Shown: piece by piece, positions 1 through 8,978 of the stretch
Position numbering within the stretch: position 1 is the first letter of the stretch
Layout: every line of letters starts with the position of its first letter
Source of the DNA: an uncultured Bartonella sp.
Lineage (GTDB): Bacteria; Pseudomonadota; Alphaproteobacteria; Rhizobiales; Rhizobiaceae
Direction of reading: 5' to 3'
Assembly (NCBI GenBank): GCA_946478665.1
Contig: CAMLCZ010000002.1
Span: forward strand, 231,674-295,673
DNA: 64,000 nt
Notes under the pieces: generated by a model
Seen by the model: the letters and a program-made list of their open reading frames with translations, nothing else
Databases searched by the model: none
Told to the model about the DNA's origin: nothing
Made by a program: the position numbers and the translations under genes

Positions 1-1
1 C

Positions 2-148
2 GAAATGCGTTTCGCACGCAATGTTTCAAGCCGTGTCATGTTTTTACACCAAGGCCGTGTCGAAGAAGAAGGCACACCAGAACAGGTGTTTGATAATCCA
101 ACAAGTGATCGTTGTAGAGAGTTTACCCGTTCAATCCGTGCAAACTGA
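2..148 (+). CDS. Polar amino-acid ABC transporter ATP-binding protein, C-terminal end (partial)
   Basis: Only the last 48 codons lie in the window; the gene is cut by the left edge. The reading frame opens with an H-loop-like His-Glu-Met and continues through FARNVSSRVMFLHQGRVEEE and GTPEQVF, then ends in TGA at 146-148. This tail is typical of HisP/GlnQ/AapP ATPases that energise uptake of polar amino acids at the inner membrane. Walker motifs would lie upstream of the window and cannot be checked. A longer overlapping frame starting at position 21 is a shadow. The substrate cannot be told from the tail. Confidence 0.85.
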   Translation, partial: EMRFARNVSSRVMFLHQGRVEEEGTPEQVFDNPTSDRCREFTRSIRAN

Positions 149-585
149 CCATTACCTGATCGCGTATTTGTTGAACCATAATCCCCATCAACAAACCTAT
201 GCCAGCCAAAGGGCTTATGTCCATCTACAGCTCTGTCATGCTGACTGACCTCATGCAAACCAGCCTTTCGCCTATTGACCAGCTTTGCCTATCAACAGGC
301 TTTACCAATTAACTGACTTAAACCAATCGACTGACTTATGCTTGCCAACTGCCGCCCTTGGATCAAGCTTCACTAGGCTTATGAATGACATGAACACAGT
401 CCTGTTAAACCGCTTTGATGTTTGAGGTGTTCAAGCCATTGAATAACATCACGCATTTTCAGCAGTTATCATGTGAACCCAAATAGCTTAAAAACATAAA
501 CCACTTGATTTCAACACTGCGAAATAGTGCTTGATAGTGGTAACATTACATTTCTACCCCTTGCAGTTTTACCTTGATGTCCTCG
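149..585. other. Intergenic stretch without a recognisable gene
   Basis: This stretch separates the amino-acid ATPase gene (plus strand) from the end of the peptide ABC operon (minus strand). It carries loose repetitions of CTGACTT/CTGACC and GCCTAT/GCCTTT-like words between about 230 and 350. I see no convincing coding frame, terminator hairpin or RNA. Confidence 0.5.
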
Positions 586-2211
586 TTAAAGTTGAGCCCC
601 GAGCAGAGAATGATGAAGCGCATTTGCTTTGCCTGGAATTGCAGAAATAAGGTCGCGCGTATAAGCCCTTTTGGGATAGGTAAATATTTCCTCGACCGTG
701 CCACTTTCAACCACATGACCATTTTTTAACACACTTACAGTATCGGATATCTGTCGCACCACGGATAAATCGTGACTGACAAAAATATAGGTCAAAGATT
801 TGTCGCGTTGCAAACGATCCAACAATGTCAGAATTTGCGCCTGCACGGTTACATCAAGCGCTGATACCGCTTCATCTAGCACAAGAACTTCAGGATCAAG
901 CACCAGCGCGCGTGCAATAGCGACACGCTGTCTCTGTCCACCAGAAAGGCTACGTGGCTTGCGATCAAAAACAGACTTTGGCAATTCCACTTGATCCAAC
1001 AAATCCAAGACACGAGCACGACGACTGGCTGCATCATCGTGTTGATAATTCAACAATGGCTCCTCAATGATTTTACCGATGGTATAATGTGGATCAAGCG
1101 AAGAAAAAGGATTTTGATAGACCAACTGGATACGGCGCCTGAAATGACGCAACTTTTCTCCCTTCAAATTGACCATATCTGTGCCATCAACCACGATACG
1201 ACCGGCACTTGGTTTTATAAACCCGCACAAAGCTCTTATTGTACTGGTTTTACCAGAACCAGATTCTCCAACAATGGCATGTGTTGTGCCACGTTGAACG
1301 CGAAAAGAAAGATTTTCGACAGCACGAAATTTCTTTGCGCCCGAATAATCTATTGCAAGATTATCAACCTCGACAAGAAATTTATCACTATGTTCCAGCG
1401 GTTTGCGCGGTACTGCAAATGTCAATGATGGGTCATTTGCAACAAGCTTTTTTGTATAAGCAGATTGTGGGCACGACAACACTGCCTGACTATCACCAAT
1501 CTCTTGAATACGACCTTGTTGCATAACAATTATTTTGTCGGCACGGTCAGATGCAACGCCAAGATCATGGGTTACCATCAACAATGACGCGCCATATTCC
1601 TGTTTAATATCGCCGATAAGATCGAGTATGCGTTTTTGAACGGTAACATCAAGCGCTGATGTCGGCTCATCGGCAATGATTAATTGCGGTTTTAAGGCTA
1701 TAGCCATTGCAATAAGAACGCGTTGTTTCATTCCCCCAGATAATTCATGCGGATATTGGTTGGCGCGTCTTTCTGGCTCATTTAAGCCGACTTCTTCCAA
1801 CAATTCGATGACACGTGTGCGGATTTTACTGGAAGGCAATGCATTATGAATACGAAACACTTCAGCAATCTGGTTTCCTACCTTCATCAGCGGATCAAGT
1901 GAAGAGGTTGGATCCTGCGGAATAAGGCTCATAACCTTACCCCTTATATGCTGCAGACGCGTTTGCGACCAATGACTCAAATCCTGTCCGTTAAGCAGCA
2001 CGCGACCAGCCACTTTCCGAGCGTTATCGGGTAATAATCCTAATATTGCCTGCGCCGTCGTGGTTTTTCCTGAACCAGATTCGCCGACCAAAGCAATAGA
2101 TTCTCCGCTATGCAACGAAAACGTTACATCATGCGTCACAGGGCTCCATCTTCCATTATCATAATAGGCGACAGAAACATTTTCGACTGAAAGAAGTGGC
2201 TGTTCCATCAT
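586..2211 (-). CDS. Dipeptide/oligopeptide-type ABC transporter, tandem ATP-binding protein
   Basis: This is a 541-residue protein with two fused ABC ATPase domains, the layout of GsiA/YejF-type importers. The first domain has Walker A GESGSGKT (about residues 43-50), signature LSGGMKQR and Walker B LIIADEPTSALD. The second has its own Walker A GESGSGKTS, signature LSGGQRQR and Walker B LVLDEAVSALD. Both ATP sites look complete. The frame is open further upstream, but the ATG at 2211 overlaps the TGA of the upstream permease as ATGA, so translational coupling decides the start. It is the last gene of a binding protein - permease - permease - ATPase operon and would power import from the cytoplasmic side. 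The substrate is unknown; peptides are the family default. Confidence 0.93.
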   Translation of the reverse strand: MMEQPLLSVENVSVAYYDNGRWSPVTHDVTFSLHSGESIALVGESGSGKTTTAQAILGLLPDNARKVAGRVLLNGQDLSHWSQTRLQHIRGKVMSLIPQDPTSSLDPLMKVGNQIAEVFRIHNALPSSKIRTRVIELLEEVGLNEPERRANQYPHELSGGMKQRVLIAMAIALKPQLIIADEPTSALDVTVQKRILDLIGDIKQEYGASLLMVTHDLGVASDRADKIIVMQQGRIQEIGDSQAVLSCPQSAYTKKLVANDPSLTFAVPRKPLEHSDKFLVEVDNLAIDYSGAKKFRAVENLSFRVQRGTTHAIVGESGSGKTSTIRALCGFIKPSAGRIVVDGTDMVNLKGEKLRHFRRRIQLVYQNPFSSLDPHYTIGKIIEEPLLNYQHDDAASRRARVLDLLDQVELPKSVFDRKPRSLSGGQRQRVAIARALVLDPEVLVLDEAVSALDVTVQAQILTLLDRLQRDKSLTYIFVSHDLSVVRQISDTVSVLKNGHVVESGTVEEIFTYPKRAYTRDLISAIPGKANALHHSLLGAQL

Positions 2212-3062
2212 ACATTCTTCCCAATTAATGCGCGGCTTATGCGATGAAAGGCAACAACAAGCACGATAACAAATAGTCCTGGCATTACAGTAAGCCACCA
2301 GCCTGTTGCGATGTAGTTTCGACCCTCTGCAATTAACAAGCCCCATTCAGGCGTTGGTGGTTGCACGCCATATCCTAGAAAACCCAATGTCGCGATTTGT
2401 AATAGTGCATGCCCAAATTGCAACGCGGCATAACCAACAATGGTATAAAGAGCATTTGGCAATATGTGCCGGTAAAGCACCTTGATGAAGGTTGCTCCAG
2501 AGCCATAGGCTGCCTCGATATATTCAAGGTTTTTGATACGTGCCACTTCCGCACGGGAAAGGCGCGCAAAGCCGGCAACCGAAGTAACCCCCACAGCCAA
2601 TGCCACCTGAACACTACCAAAACCTAGAAGTGTTATGATACTCAATGACAATAGCAATGATGGTATGGACAGAAGAACATCGACAAAACGCATAATCACC
2701 AAATCAATGAAACTACCAGCACTACCTGAAATAAGCCCAAGCAAACCACCGACAACAAAGCCAAACAAAACAGCCGCCAATGCACCAGTTAATGAGTGAA
2801 CGGCTCCGTAAACTATACGAGCATAAAGATCGCGTCCAAGCTCATCAGTTCCCAACCAATGTTGCATATTAGGCGCGCTCATATGCTCACCCACTTCATC
2901 AATGGGGCTATAAGAGGTGAAAAGCTGTGGCATAACCACAAAGGCCAATGCTGTTACGACAATAATAATTGCCAGAACCAATCCAAAACGTATTCTGCGC
3001 GTTCCTGTTAAACGCAGTTTTGGGGTCACATCAAGGGCTGTTAAAGACACGTTCTTACTCAT
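2208..3062 (-). CDS. Oligopeptide-type ABC transporter permease (DppC/OppC-like)
   Basis: This is a 284-residue inner-membrane permease of the BPD_transp_1 family. It has an N-terminal membrane segment after a basic stretch, the HWLGTDELGRDLYARIVYG motif typical of DppC/OppC proteins, and an EAA-like loop (EAAYGSGATFIKVLYRHILPN) that docks on the ATPase. Its ATG overlaps the TAA of the upstream permease by one base, and its own stop overlaps the start of the ATPase gene. It would form the translocation pore with the neighbouring permease. Confidence 0.92.
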   Translation of the reverse strand: MSKNVSLTALDVTPKLRLTGTRRIRFGLVLAIIIVVTALAFVVMPQLFTSYSPIDEVGEHMSAPNMQHWLGTDELGRDLYARIVYGAVHSLTGALAAVLFGFVVGGLLGLISGSAGSFIDLVIMRFVDVLLSIPSLLLSLSIITLLGFGSVQVALAVGVTSVAGFARLSRAEVARIKNLEYIEAAYGSGATFIKVLYRHILPNALYTIVGYAALQFGHALLQIATLGFLGYGVQPPTPEWGLLIAEGRNYIATGWWLTVMPGLFVIVLVVAFHRISRALIGKNV

Positions 3063-4003
3063 TATGCCCTCCCCTTTCCTATCTTTAATTTTGGATCAAT
3101 CAGTGGAAATAATAGGTCAATAATCAAATTAATGCAGACAAAGGCCGCCGCCGAAATTACAACTATTGATTGCAAAACACTGACATCTTGTGAGCGCACA
3201 GCCTGCTCGGTAATTTTACCAATGCCGTTCAAGCCAAAAACTGTTTCCGTTACAACCGCACCGCTAATCAATTCGCCAAATAGCAACCCTGCAATTGTAA
3301 GCACTGGCAAAGCGGCATTACGCAAACAATGTCCCCACAATATCCGAAATCTTGATGCCCCTTTGGCTTGCAACACCATAACAAAGGGTCGTGTTTCTAT
3401 CTCATCAAGCGAGCGCATAAGGATTTGCGCCAATGGTGCAGATATCGGAATGGCCAATGCAGCCACCGGCAAAACCATTGCTTCGATTGGACCTGGAACA
3501 ATCACTGACACCCAGCCCAAATAGAATGAAAAGATCTGCACCAGAATAATTCCCAGCCAAAACAAAGGAATAGCCAAAAATAAACCGGGTAGCGCCTGTA
3601 TTAAATTCTTCAACCATTGGAAAGGTGCAAACGAGGCGATAAACGCAATGATAAAGGCTAAGATAACAGCGGCCACAAAACTGCAGCCAGCGAGTTTTAA
3701 GGTTGCTGGCAAATTGGTTGTAATAAGGCTAAGCACCGGTACGCCTGCTTGGACAGAATAGCCAAAATCCCCTTTGAGGAAGTTACTTAATGTTTTGAAA
3801 TATTGCACAATGAGCGGTGCATCAATGCCATAGGTAGAACGCAGCTCAGCAATCTGTTGCGCATTGAGGCCATATTCCGGATTGAGGAATTTGAGAAGGA
3901 CTGCATCGCCAGGCATGACCTGTAACAATATAAATGTTCCGGTAAAGGCAACCCAAAGAACAATAACGGCCTGCAAAAGGCGAAAAAGGCTGTTACGAAG
4001 CAT
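3062..4003 (-). CDS. Oligopeptide-type ABC transporter permease (DppB/OppB-like)
   Basis: This 313-residue permease begins MLRNSLFRLLQAVIVLWVAF, with a first membrane helix leading into LLQVMPGDAV, a hallmark of DppB/OppB proteins. An EAA-like loop (VLQAKGASRFRILWGHCLRNA) is present. I start it at the ATG at 4003 because AGGA lies about nine bases upstream; a TTG at 4027 would add eight residues. It follows the binding-protein gene after about 230 bases and is coupled to the next permease by a one-base stop/start overlap. Confidence 0.91.
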   Translation of the reverse strand: MLRNSLFRLLQAVIVLWVAFTGTFILLQVMPGDAVLLKFLNPEYGLNAQQIAELRSTYGIDAPLIVQYFKTLSNFLKGDFGYSVQAGVPVLSLITTNLPATLKLAGCSFVAAVILAFIIAFIASFAPFQWLKNLIQALPGLFLAIPLFWLGIILVQIFSFYLGWVSVIVPGPIEAMVLPVAALAIPISAPLAQILMRSLDEIETRPFVMVLQAKGASRFRILWGHCLRNAALPVLTIAGLLFGELISGAVVTETVFGLNGIGKITEQAVRSQDVSVLQSIVVISAAAFVCINLIIDLLFPLIDPKLKIGKGRA

Positions 4004-4236
4004 GTCTATAATCCTGCAAATTAGCAAAACATTGAAGTAAAATAAGGCGTGGTCTTAGGTGAATGATCTAGCGTTGAATGCGCGAGCATTGAACGGTTTG
4101 GACGTTTGGGGGCTGAAAAATTCGTCATGGACAAGGAATAGGCAACACAATTCAAAATCCCGATTAGGCAGGCGTCTTTGTCGCATATCACGTTATAGAC
4201 GCCTGCTAGAGCTGATTTTCGTTGTAAAACTCTTGC

Positions 4237-5871
4237 CTATTGGCCAATCCACGTATTGTAAAAGCTTGGACGACCGACTGATTCAAACTCGACATTCTTG
4301 ACCTTGGGTGAACCGCCATAGACTTGTGGTTCTTCGAAAATCGGAATGGCATAAGCTTGATCGAGAATGTAATTTGTTGCCTCAATTAATAATGAGTTGC
4401 GCTTATCCGGCGATGTTTCTATCGAAATCTGCTCCAATTGATGGTTGAGATTATCATCGACAAAACTTTTGACCTTATCGCTCAAACCACCTTTTTGTAG
4501 CAGCGCATCACGATTTTTCGGATAAAACAAACTCTTCAAGACATCGGCATCGGCACGCCCCACCATATGCGGCATAACTGGCGTTTTTTGTGGATCCAGA
4601 TTATCAATAACCGAATGCGAGCCATCAAAGGTTTTTACATTAAGAGTCACACCAACACGTTTCCATTGCTGTGCAATGAGCTGTAACATTGCCTTGCTTT
4701 GTGGCTGCTGTATTGCTTCATAAGCCGTTAAAACCAGTTTCTCACCATCTTTGGTACGAACACCGTCTTCACCAATTTTCCAACCTGCTTCATCGAGCAG
4801 TGCTTTGGCTTTTTCCAGATCAAATTTCAGTTTTGCACTCTGATCGGAATAGCCGAAAGCATTATGCGCCATAAGTGAGGTGGCCAATGGGTAATTGGAC
4901 GAATAAAGGGTTTTTAGAATTTCTGGCCTATCAGTTGCGCTAACCAAAGCCTGACGCACCTTCAAATCAGCAACCAAAGGGTTATCTGGTCGAAAGATAA
5001 TGGAATTATTGATACCGCGTGTCCCTACAGAATAAACAATATTGCCAGAACTCTTTACCCTCGCCTCGTCATAAGCTTGCAATTGGCGAATAAAATTGGC
5101 TTGTCCTGCAATTAAAGCGCCAATCCGCACACTGTCTTCTGGCACTGTGAGATATTTCATCTCATCAAGATAAGCTCTGCCCTGATGGGTTAAGTTTTTA
5201 GGCGCCCAGTTATAATCCTTGCGCGCCTTAAATACGATTTGCTTACCCAATGTCTCACTTTCAATCACAAATGGTCCACTGCCAACAATTTTTGTTGCGT
5301 CTCCCATCTGGTCAAAAGACAATGCCAATGTTTTTGCCGAAACAATTCCGGAATTGATGGTCGATGTTGCCTGCAAAAAACCTGGCGAAGAATGTTTGAA
5401 ATAAAATCTGACAGTTTGCGGGTCGACAACTTCACTATGGTCATAATTATTGACAACTTCCGAAATGGGTTGTCTTAAATCCTTGTTGCCCTTGCCATAT
5501 GTGTCAAAATTTTTGGCCACAATTGCGGCATCAAGGGGTGTACCATCTGAAAATGTTACACCTTGACGCAATTTAAATGTATAAATTGTTTTATCGTCAT
5601 TGATGTCCCATGACTGGGCAAGCCAAGGCTCAATTTCCAAAGTCTTTGGATTTTGCCATGTCAAACGGTCTGTTATTTGGTTAAGAATACCACCATTCGT
5701 ATATGTACCAGCCAGCGGCGGATAAAGGTTGGTATGTACCTGCTTATCAAGGTAAACAAGCGTTCCACCAGTTGCTGGTTCGTCAGCTTTAGCCGAAACC
5801 ATCGGCAGTGAAATTCCGCCTAATACAGCGCTGGCAAGAATGAACGATCTAAAAAAAGGTTTCATGGGCAT
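4237..5871 (-). CDS. ABC transporter substrate-binding protein, family 5 (peptide type)
   Basis: This secreted solute-binding protein has about 544 residues. A signal peptide is evident: a basic start (MPMKPFFRS), a hydrophobic core and a VSAKA cleavage region, followed by GGTLVYLDKQ. The body has the SBP_bac_5 pattern (EPWLAQSWDINDDKTIYTF, GVTFSDGTPL). The frame is open to 5934, but GGAG sits eight bases upstream of the ATG at 5871 and the signal peptide fits there. As first gene of the operon it captures substrate in the periplasm for the two permeases and tandem ATPase. It resembles binding proteins annotated as the KPN_01854-type subfamily, which I recall but cannot confirm. The ligand is unknown. 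Confidence 0.9.
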   Translation of the reverse strand: MPMKPFFRSFILASAVLGGISLPMVSAKADEPATGGTLVYLDKQVHTNLYPPLAGTYTNGGILNQITDRLTWQNPKTLEIEPWLAQSWDINDDKTIYTFKLRQGVTFSDGTPLDAAIVAKNFDTYGKGNKDLRQPISEVVNNYDHSEVVDPQTVRFYFKHSSPGFLQATSTINSGIVSAKTLALSFDQMGDATKIVGSGPFVIESETLGKQIVFKARKDYNWAPKNLTHQGRAYLDEMKYLTVPEDSVRIGALIAGQANFIRQLQAYDEARVKSSGNIVYSVGTRGINNSIIFRPDNPLVADLKVRQALVSATDRPEILKTLYSSNYPLATSLMAHNAFGYSDQSAKLKFDLEKAKALLDEAGWKIGEDGVRTKDGEKLVLTAYEAIQQPQSKAMLQLIAQQWKRVGVTLNVKTFDGSHSVIDNLDPQKTPVMPHMVGRADADVLKSLFYPKNRDALLQKGGLSDKVKSFVDDNLNHQLEQISIETSPDKRNSLLIEATNYILDQAYAIPIFEEPQVYGGSPKVKNVEFESVGRPSFYNTWIGQ

Positions 5872-6311
5872 AGGGATTACTCCGATCCTATCTGTTGCGA
5901 AAAGGATAAAGCTTCCCCATTTTTTTAAGAACATATGACTCTGTTACACTTTGCCGAAATTTAAAATTTATTTCTCCAATTATTGATTTAATTAAAAACG
6001 GTTACCCTTTTATTTTTGAAAATATTATAATGCAAATTTATCAATAAATACTTTTAAGATAGACGAATCTGAAAAACAAAAAGAATTACAATATTACTAT
6101 CTCTATGAAATACATATTACTTATAAAGAGATGTTTTGTTATTTTCGGAAATAATTAATCAATAAACCCCATTAATATAGAAAATTGTATTATTATTCTT
6201 ATCAACGGCGAAAATATGCCACTCGAAAACACAATGGAAAATCAGATATAAAGGCAAATCAAATATAATAGACTGTTAGCAGCTGTTAATTTTTACCATT
6301 GGATTTTTCAC
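5872..6311. other. Divergent AT-rich promoter region
   Basis: This 440-base region lies between the minus-strand peptide ABC operon and the plus-strand VOC gene, so it must hold promoters for both directions. It is very AT-rich with many TATTAT/AATAAT words. No clear operator or RNA structure is seen. Confidence 0.5.
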
Positions 6312-7178
6312 ATGAGCCACCCAATACAAGGCATAGATCATTGTTTTATACTCGTAAACACTTTGGACAAAAGTGCCAAACATTATGCCCGACTAGGGTT
6401 TACACTGTCTCCCAAAGGCTTGCACAGTAAAGATCAAGGTAGCGCGAATTATACAATAATGTTCACCAATGATTATGTTGAATTGTTGGGTATTGTTGAA
6501 AACACTCCAGCAAATCGTGATAAACGCGAACAACTATCCCAATACGGCGAAGGGCTTTATGCCATTGCCGGACGTATCGACAATGCGGCATCTGCGCGGC
6601 AAGAATTGCTAAAGCTTGGTTTTCATGTAAGCGACATTGCACATTTTTCACGTCCGCTCCCCTTACCTGATGGGCAAGAAGGCATTGCTTCGTTTAACAC
6701 TTTGTCTTTTGATAAAAGCGAAGTTCCCAATGGCATTGTTTTTATGTGTCAGCATAATACAAAACAATTGGTCTGGCGTCCGGAATTGCTTCATCATGAA
6801 AATGGCGCTTTGGGAATAGCGGCAATAAGTATCATATCACAATCACCAGAAAATACTGCCAAAGCCTATGCGCGTCTTTTTGCCGATAGTGATATTACAA
6901 AAGAACATAACGCAATTAGAATTCATACTGGCAAAGCATCGGCCGATATTCTGGTGCTAACCGATAAAGCCATTCAAGAAAAATATCCATCTTTTGATCT
7001 TACAAAGACACCGCAAAATGCTTATGCAGCATTATCGATCTTGGTCGAAAATTTGGATAAAACAAAATCGGTGTTCACTGAAAACAAAGTTGATTTTCTT
7101 GAAACACCACAACATAGCCTTGCCCTATTACCTGATTTTACATCTGGTGTTGTTATAGAATTTGTCAGCGCTTCTTAG
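6312..7178 (+). CDS. VOC family protein (glyoxalase-like domain)
   Basis: This is a 288-residue cytoplasmic protein. The N-terminus GIDHCFILVNTLDKSAKHYARLGF is the first beta-alpha-beta unit of a vicinal-oxygen-chelate domain, with a metal-type histidine in the IDH motif. NYTIMFTNDYVELLGI forms the second strand pair. A later CQHNTKQLVWRPE segment and a second repeat (AAISIISQSPENTAKAYARLF) suggest the two-domain arrangement of the glyoxalase-like PF13468 group. No enzyme activity can be assigned; this fold includes dioxygenases, isomerases and resistance proteins. It stands alone, divergent from the peptide ABC operon. Confidence 0.85.
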   Translation: MSHPIQGIDHCFILVNTLDKSAKHYARLGFTLSPKGLHSKDQGSANYTIMFTNDYVELLGIVENTPANRDKREQLSQYGEGLYAIAGRIDNAASARQELLKLGFHVSDIAHFSRPLPLPDGQEGIASFNTLSFDKSEVPNGIVFMCQHNTKQLVWRPELLHHENGALGIAAISIISQSPENTAKAYARLFADSDITKEHNAIRIHTGKASADILVLTDKAIQEKYPSFDLTKTPQNAYAALSILVENLDKTKSVFTENKVDFLETPQHSLALLPDFTSGVVIEFVSAS

Positions 7179-7524
7179 AAAACCATCAGCAACGCCAATA
7201 ATCAGGTTTAATTTTAATCGGGTGTGGTTTTATCATGTCCGGTTTTAATCGGGTCTGTTTTAATCAGGCTTATTTTGCATTTGATTTATTGCTTTAAAAC
7301 TGATGTACAGTTTGCGTCCTGCTAAAGCTTATAAGACAGTAGTTTTCCGCTACTTTCGGTAAACGCCATGAAAACATTTTTAGAAATATGAGGATAAATC
7401 CCTATTTTTTTCATTAGACTTTTAAAACAATCATATAACACACTGTATTTATTGTATTTTTTAAATACATAATAGCTAAAAAGTATTTTTGAATAAACTT
7501 GACAAGTGTCGCAAAATATTTAAG

Positions 7525-7553
7525 TTGACAAAAAATATCATGAATTGTGTTAT
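7525..7553 (+). promoter_or_regulatory. Candidate sigma-70 promoter for tonB
   Basis: A perfect -35 hexamer TTGACA at 7525-7530 is followed after 17 bases by TGTTAT at 7548-7553; TATGAT at 7551-7556 is an alternative with a 20-base spacer. A second TTGACA starts at about 7499. Transcription would begin near 7560, just before the Fur-like palindrome. Confidence 0.5.
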
Positions 7554-7584
7554 GATTGGATATTGGTCTAATTCTTCATAGATA

Positions 7585-7599
7585 GAATGATTATCATTC
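7585..7599 (+). promoter_or_regulatory. Fur-like palindrome upstream of tonB
   Basis: GAATGATTATCATTC is a perfect 7-bp inverted repeat around one central base. It resembles the Fur-box core (AATGATNATCATT). It lies about 30 bases downstream of the candidate -10, a position suited to repression. In Hyphomicrobiales, iron control is often by Irr and RirA, while Fur-like proteins may act as the manganese regulator Mur, so the cognate factor is uncertain. Confidence 0.5.
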
Positions 7600-7909
7600 A
7601 TTCGCATGATTGGTATGGATAATTATAACGATTTTGATTGGACTATAATGGGTTTGATTGGAAATTGCCTAATCTCTCTCATAATAATCCAAAAAAAATG
7701 ACGAAAGGCTTTATGAAAACGTAATTCAATAATCATAATAAACAAGCAGAAAGCGATGTGTTATTGCAATGGGTAACACGGAAAACTGGTTGTTTTTATA
7801 GATAAAAATTGCGACTTTCATTCAATCTTTTAAATTTTATGGCTTTTAAAATTATAGTTTTAAAAGGCTGAAAATACAGTTTAACGGGTCTTCTACGCGG
7901 CGACACAAA

Positions 7910-8719
7910 ATGATGCTGACACAAACAAAAGAGCCAAGTCATATCGCTTTATGGATTGGCGCAGCCATAATTGCACTGGGTATGCATGCCGGTGTTGGCT
8001 TTCTTGCGGCTGCACTACAAAATGACAGAAACGCTGTCATGGGTGGGCAAGAGGCAATTATGCTTGAGTTTGCAGAAGAGCCGATGGCACCTGATGTTGA
8101 AGACGTATCGGAAGATATTCAGGAAGAAACTGTCAAGCAAGAGAAAGTCGAAGAAAAGGTTGAAGATCAACCCAAAGAAGTTGCTCAAGATGAACCTGAA
8201 AAGGTAGAGCCTCAACCTGAACCACAGCCTGAACCGCAAAAGTCTGAAATGGTTGAAGAGGTTAAAAAGCCTCTGCCGCCTAAGGAAGTAAAAAAGGTCA
8301 AAAAAGTCGAGCCTAAAAAAGCTGATCCGAAAAAGGACGTAAAAAAGGCAGACCAGACCCAGAAAGCAAAAGGTCCACAGATTGCGGCCAAGAACGGCCC
8401 AACATTTGCAGCACCTACAACCAATAGACAATTTGGCAGTGACGGGCATTTGGTTGCTTCATGGCAAAACAAGGTTCAAAGACGCATAGCCTTTGTTGCG
8501 GCAAGAACCAAAAGACCAGGTGCATCAAGCAAATCATCGTCTTACGTTACATTCAGCTTTGACAAGCAGGGTAATATAACCAGCGCTCGCACATCCCGTT
8601 CCTCGGGTGACCCATCAATTGACGCACTGGCATTGCAAATCGTTCGTAAATCTAGCCCTATTCCCACCCCACCTGATGGCTGGAATGGCTCATTAACCGT
8701 GCCAGTTGAAGTGCGTTAG
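7910..8719 (+). CDS. tonB: Energy transducer TonB
   Basis: This is a 269-residue protein with the classic TonB layout. It has one N-terminal membrane anchor (about residues 13-36), a long Glu/Lys/Pro-rich periplasmic spacer (about 55-160, with a PEPQPEPQPEPQ run and many KK/VKK repeats), and a C-terminal TonB domain (YVTFSFDKQGNITSARTSRSSG ... GWNGSLTVPVEVR). It would span the periplasm to drive outer-membrane siderophore, heme or B12 receptors using ExbBD. No exbB, exbD or receptor gene is adjacent. The iron-type palindrome upstream suggests metal-dependent expression. The Shine-Dalgarno sequence is weak. Confidence 0.9.
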   Translation: MMLTQTKEPSHIALWIGAAIIALGMHAGVGFLAAALQNDRNAVMGGQEAIMLEFAEEPMAPDVEDVSEDIQEETVKQEKVEEKVEDQPKEVAQDEPEKVEPQPEPQPEPQKSEMVEEVKKPLPPKEVKKVKKVEPKKADPKKDVKKADQTQKAKGPQIAAKNGPTFAAPTTNRQFGSDGHLVASWQNKVQRRIAFVAARTKRPGASSKSSSYVTFSFDKQGNITSARTSRSSGDPSIDALALQIVRKSSPIPTPPDGWNGSLTVPVEVR

Positions 8720-8978
8720 AAATGGCTTTTAAGCTATAAGACGGCTTAGTCATGGCACCAACAACAAGTGCCAAATGACATCGCGTATAAATTCATTTGA
8801 TAAAGATATTAGCGTGGTGAGCGAGTTGTATTTTAGGGCAAAATAACCAGTGCATTTGCCAAAATAATCAACTTATAAAATGGCATTGAACCATTTATCA
8901 TCTAGCCCACTTATTGTTATGGTTTTTGTCCTGATAACTCAATTGGACGCACCAATATTCAAGCTATCGTACAAATTT

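Larger units (their letters stand above)
7179..7909. other. Long intergenic region upstream of tonB
   Basis: This 731-base AT-rich region has no convincing gene. Near its left end TTTTAATC[GA]GG is repeated (about 7210, 7242 and 7258). It contains the candidate sigma-70 promoter and Fur-like palindrome listed separately, which would give tonB a leader of roughly 350 bases. I looked for a small hemin-uptake (HemP-like) ORF in the leader and did not find one. Confidence 0.5.

Noticed and set aside
991..1428. Frame of 145 codons opposite the tandem ATPase gene
   Set aside because: It is antisense to a well-supported ABC ATPase and has no domain pattern or ribosome site.
4059..4301. Possible small gene between binding protein and permease
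   Set aside because: It lies opposite the operon spacer and the end of the binding-protein gene and has no homology-like pattern.
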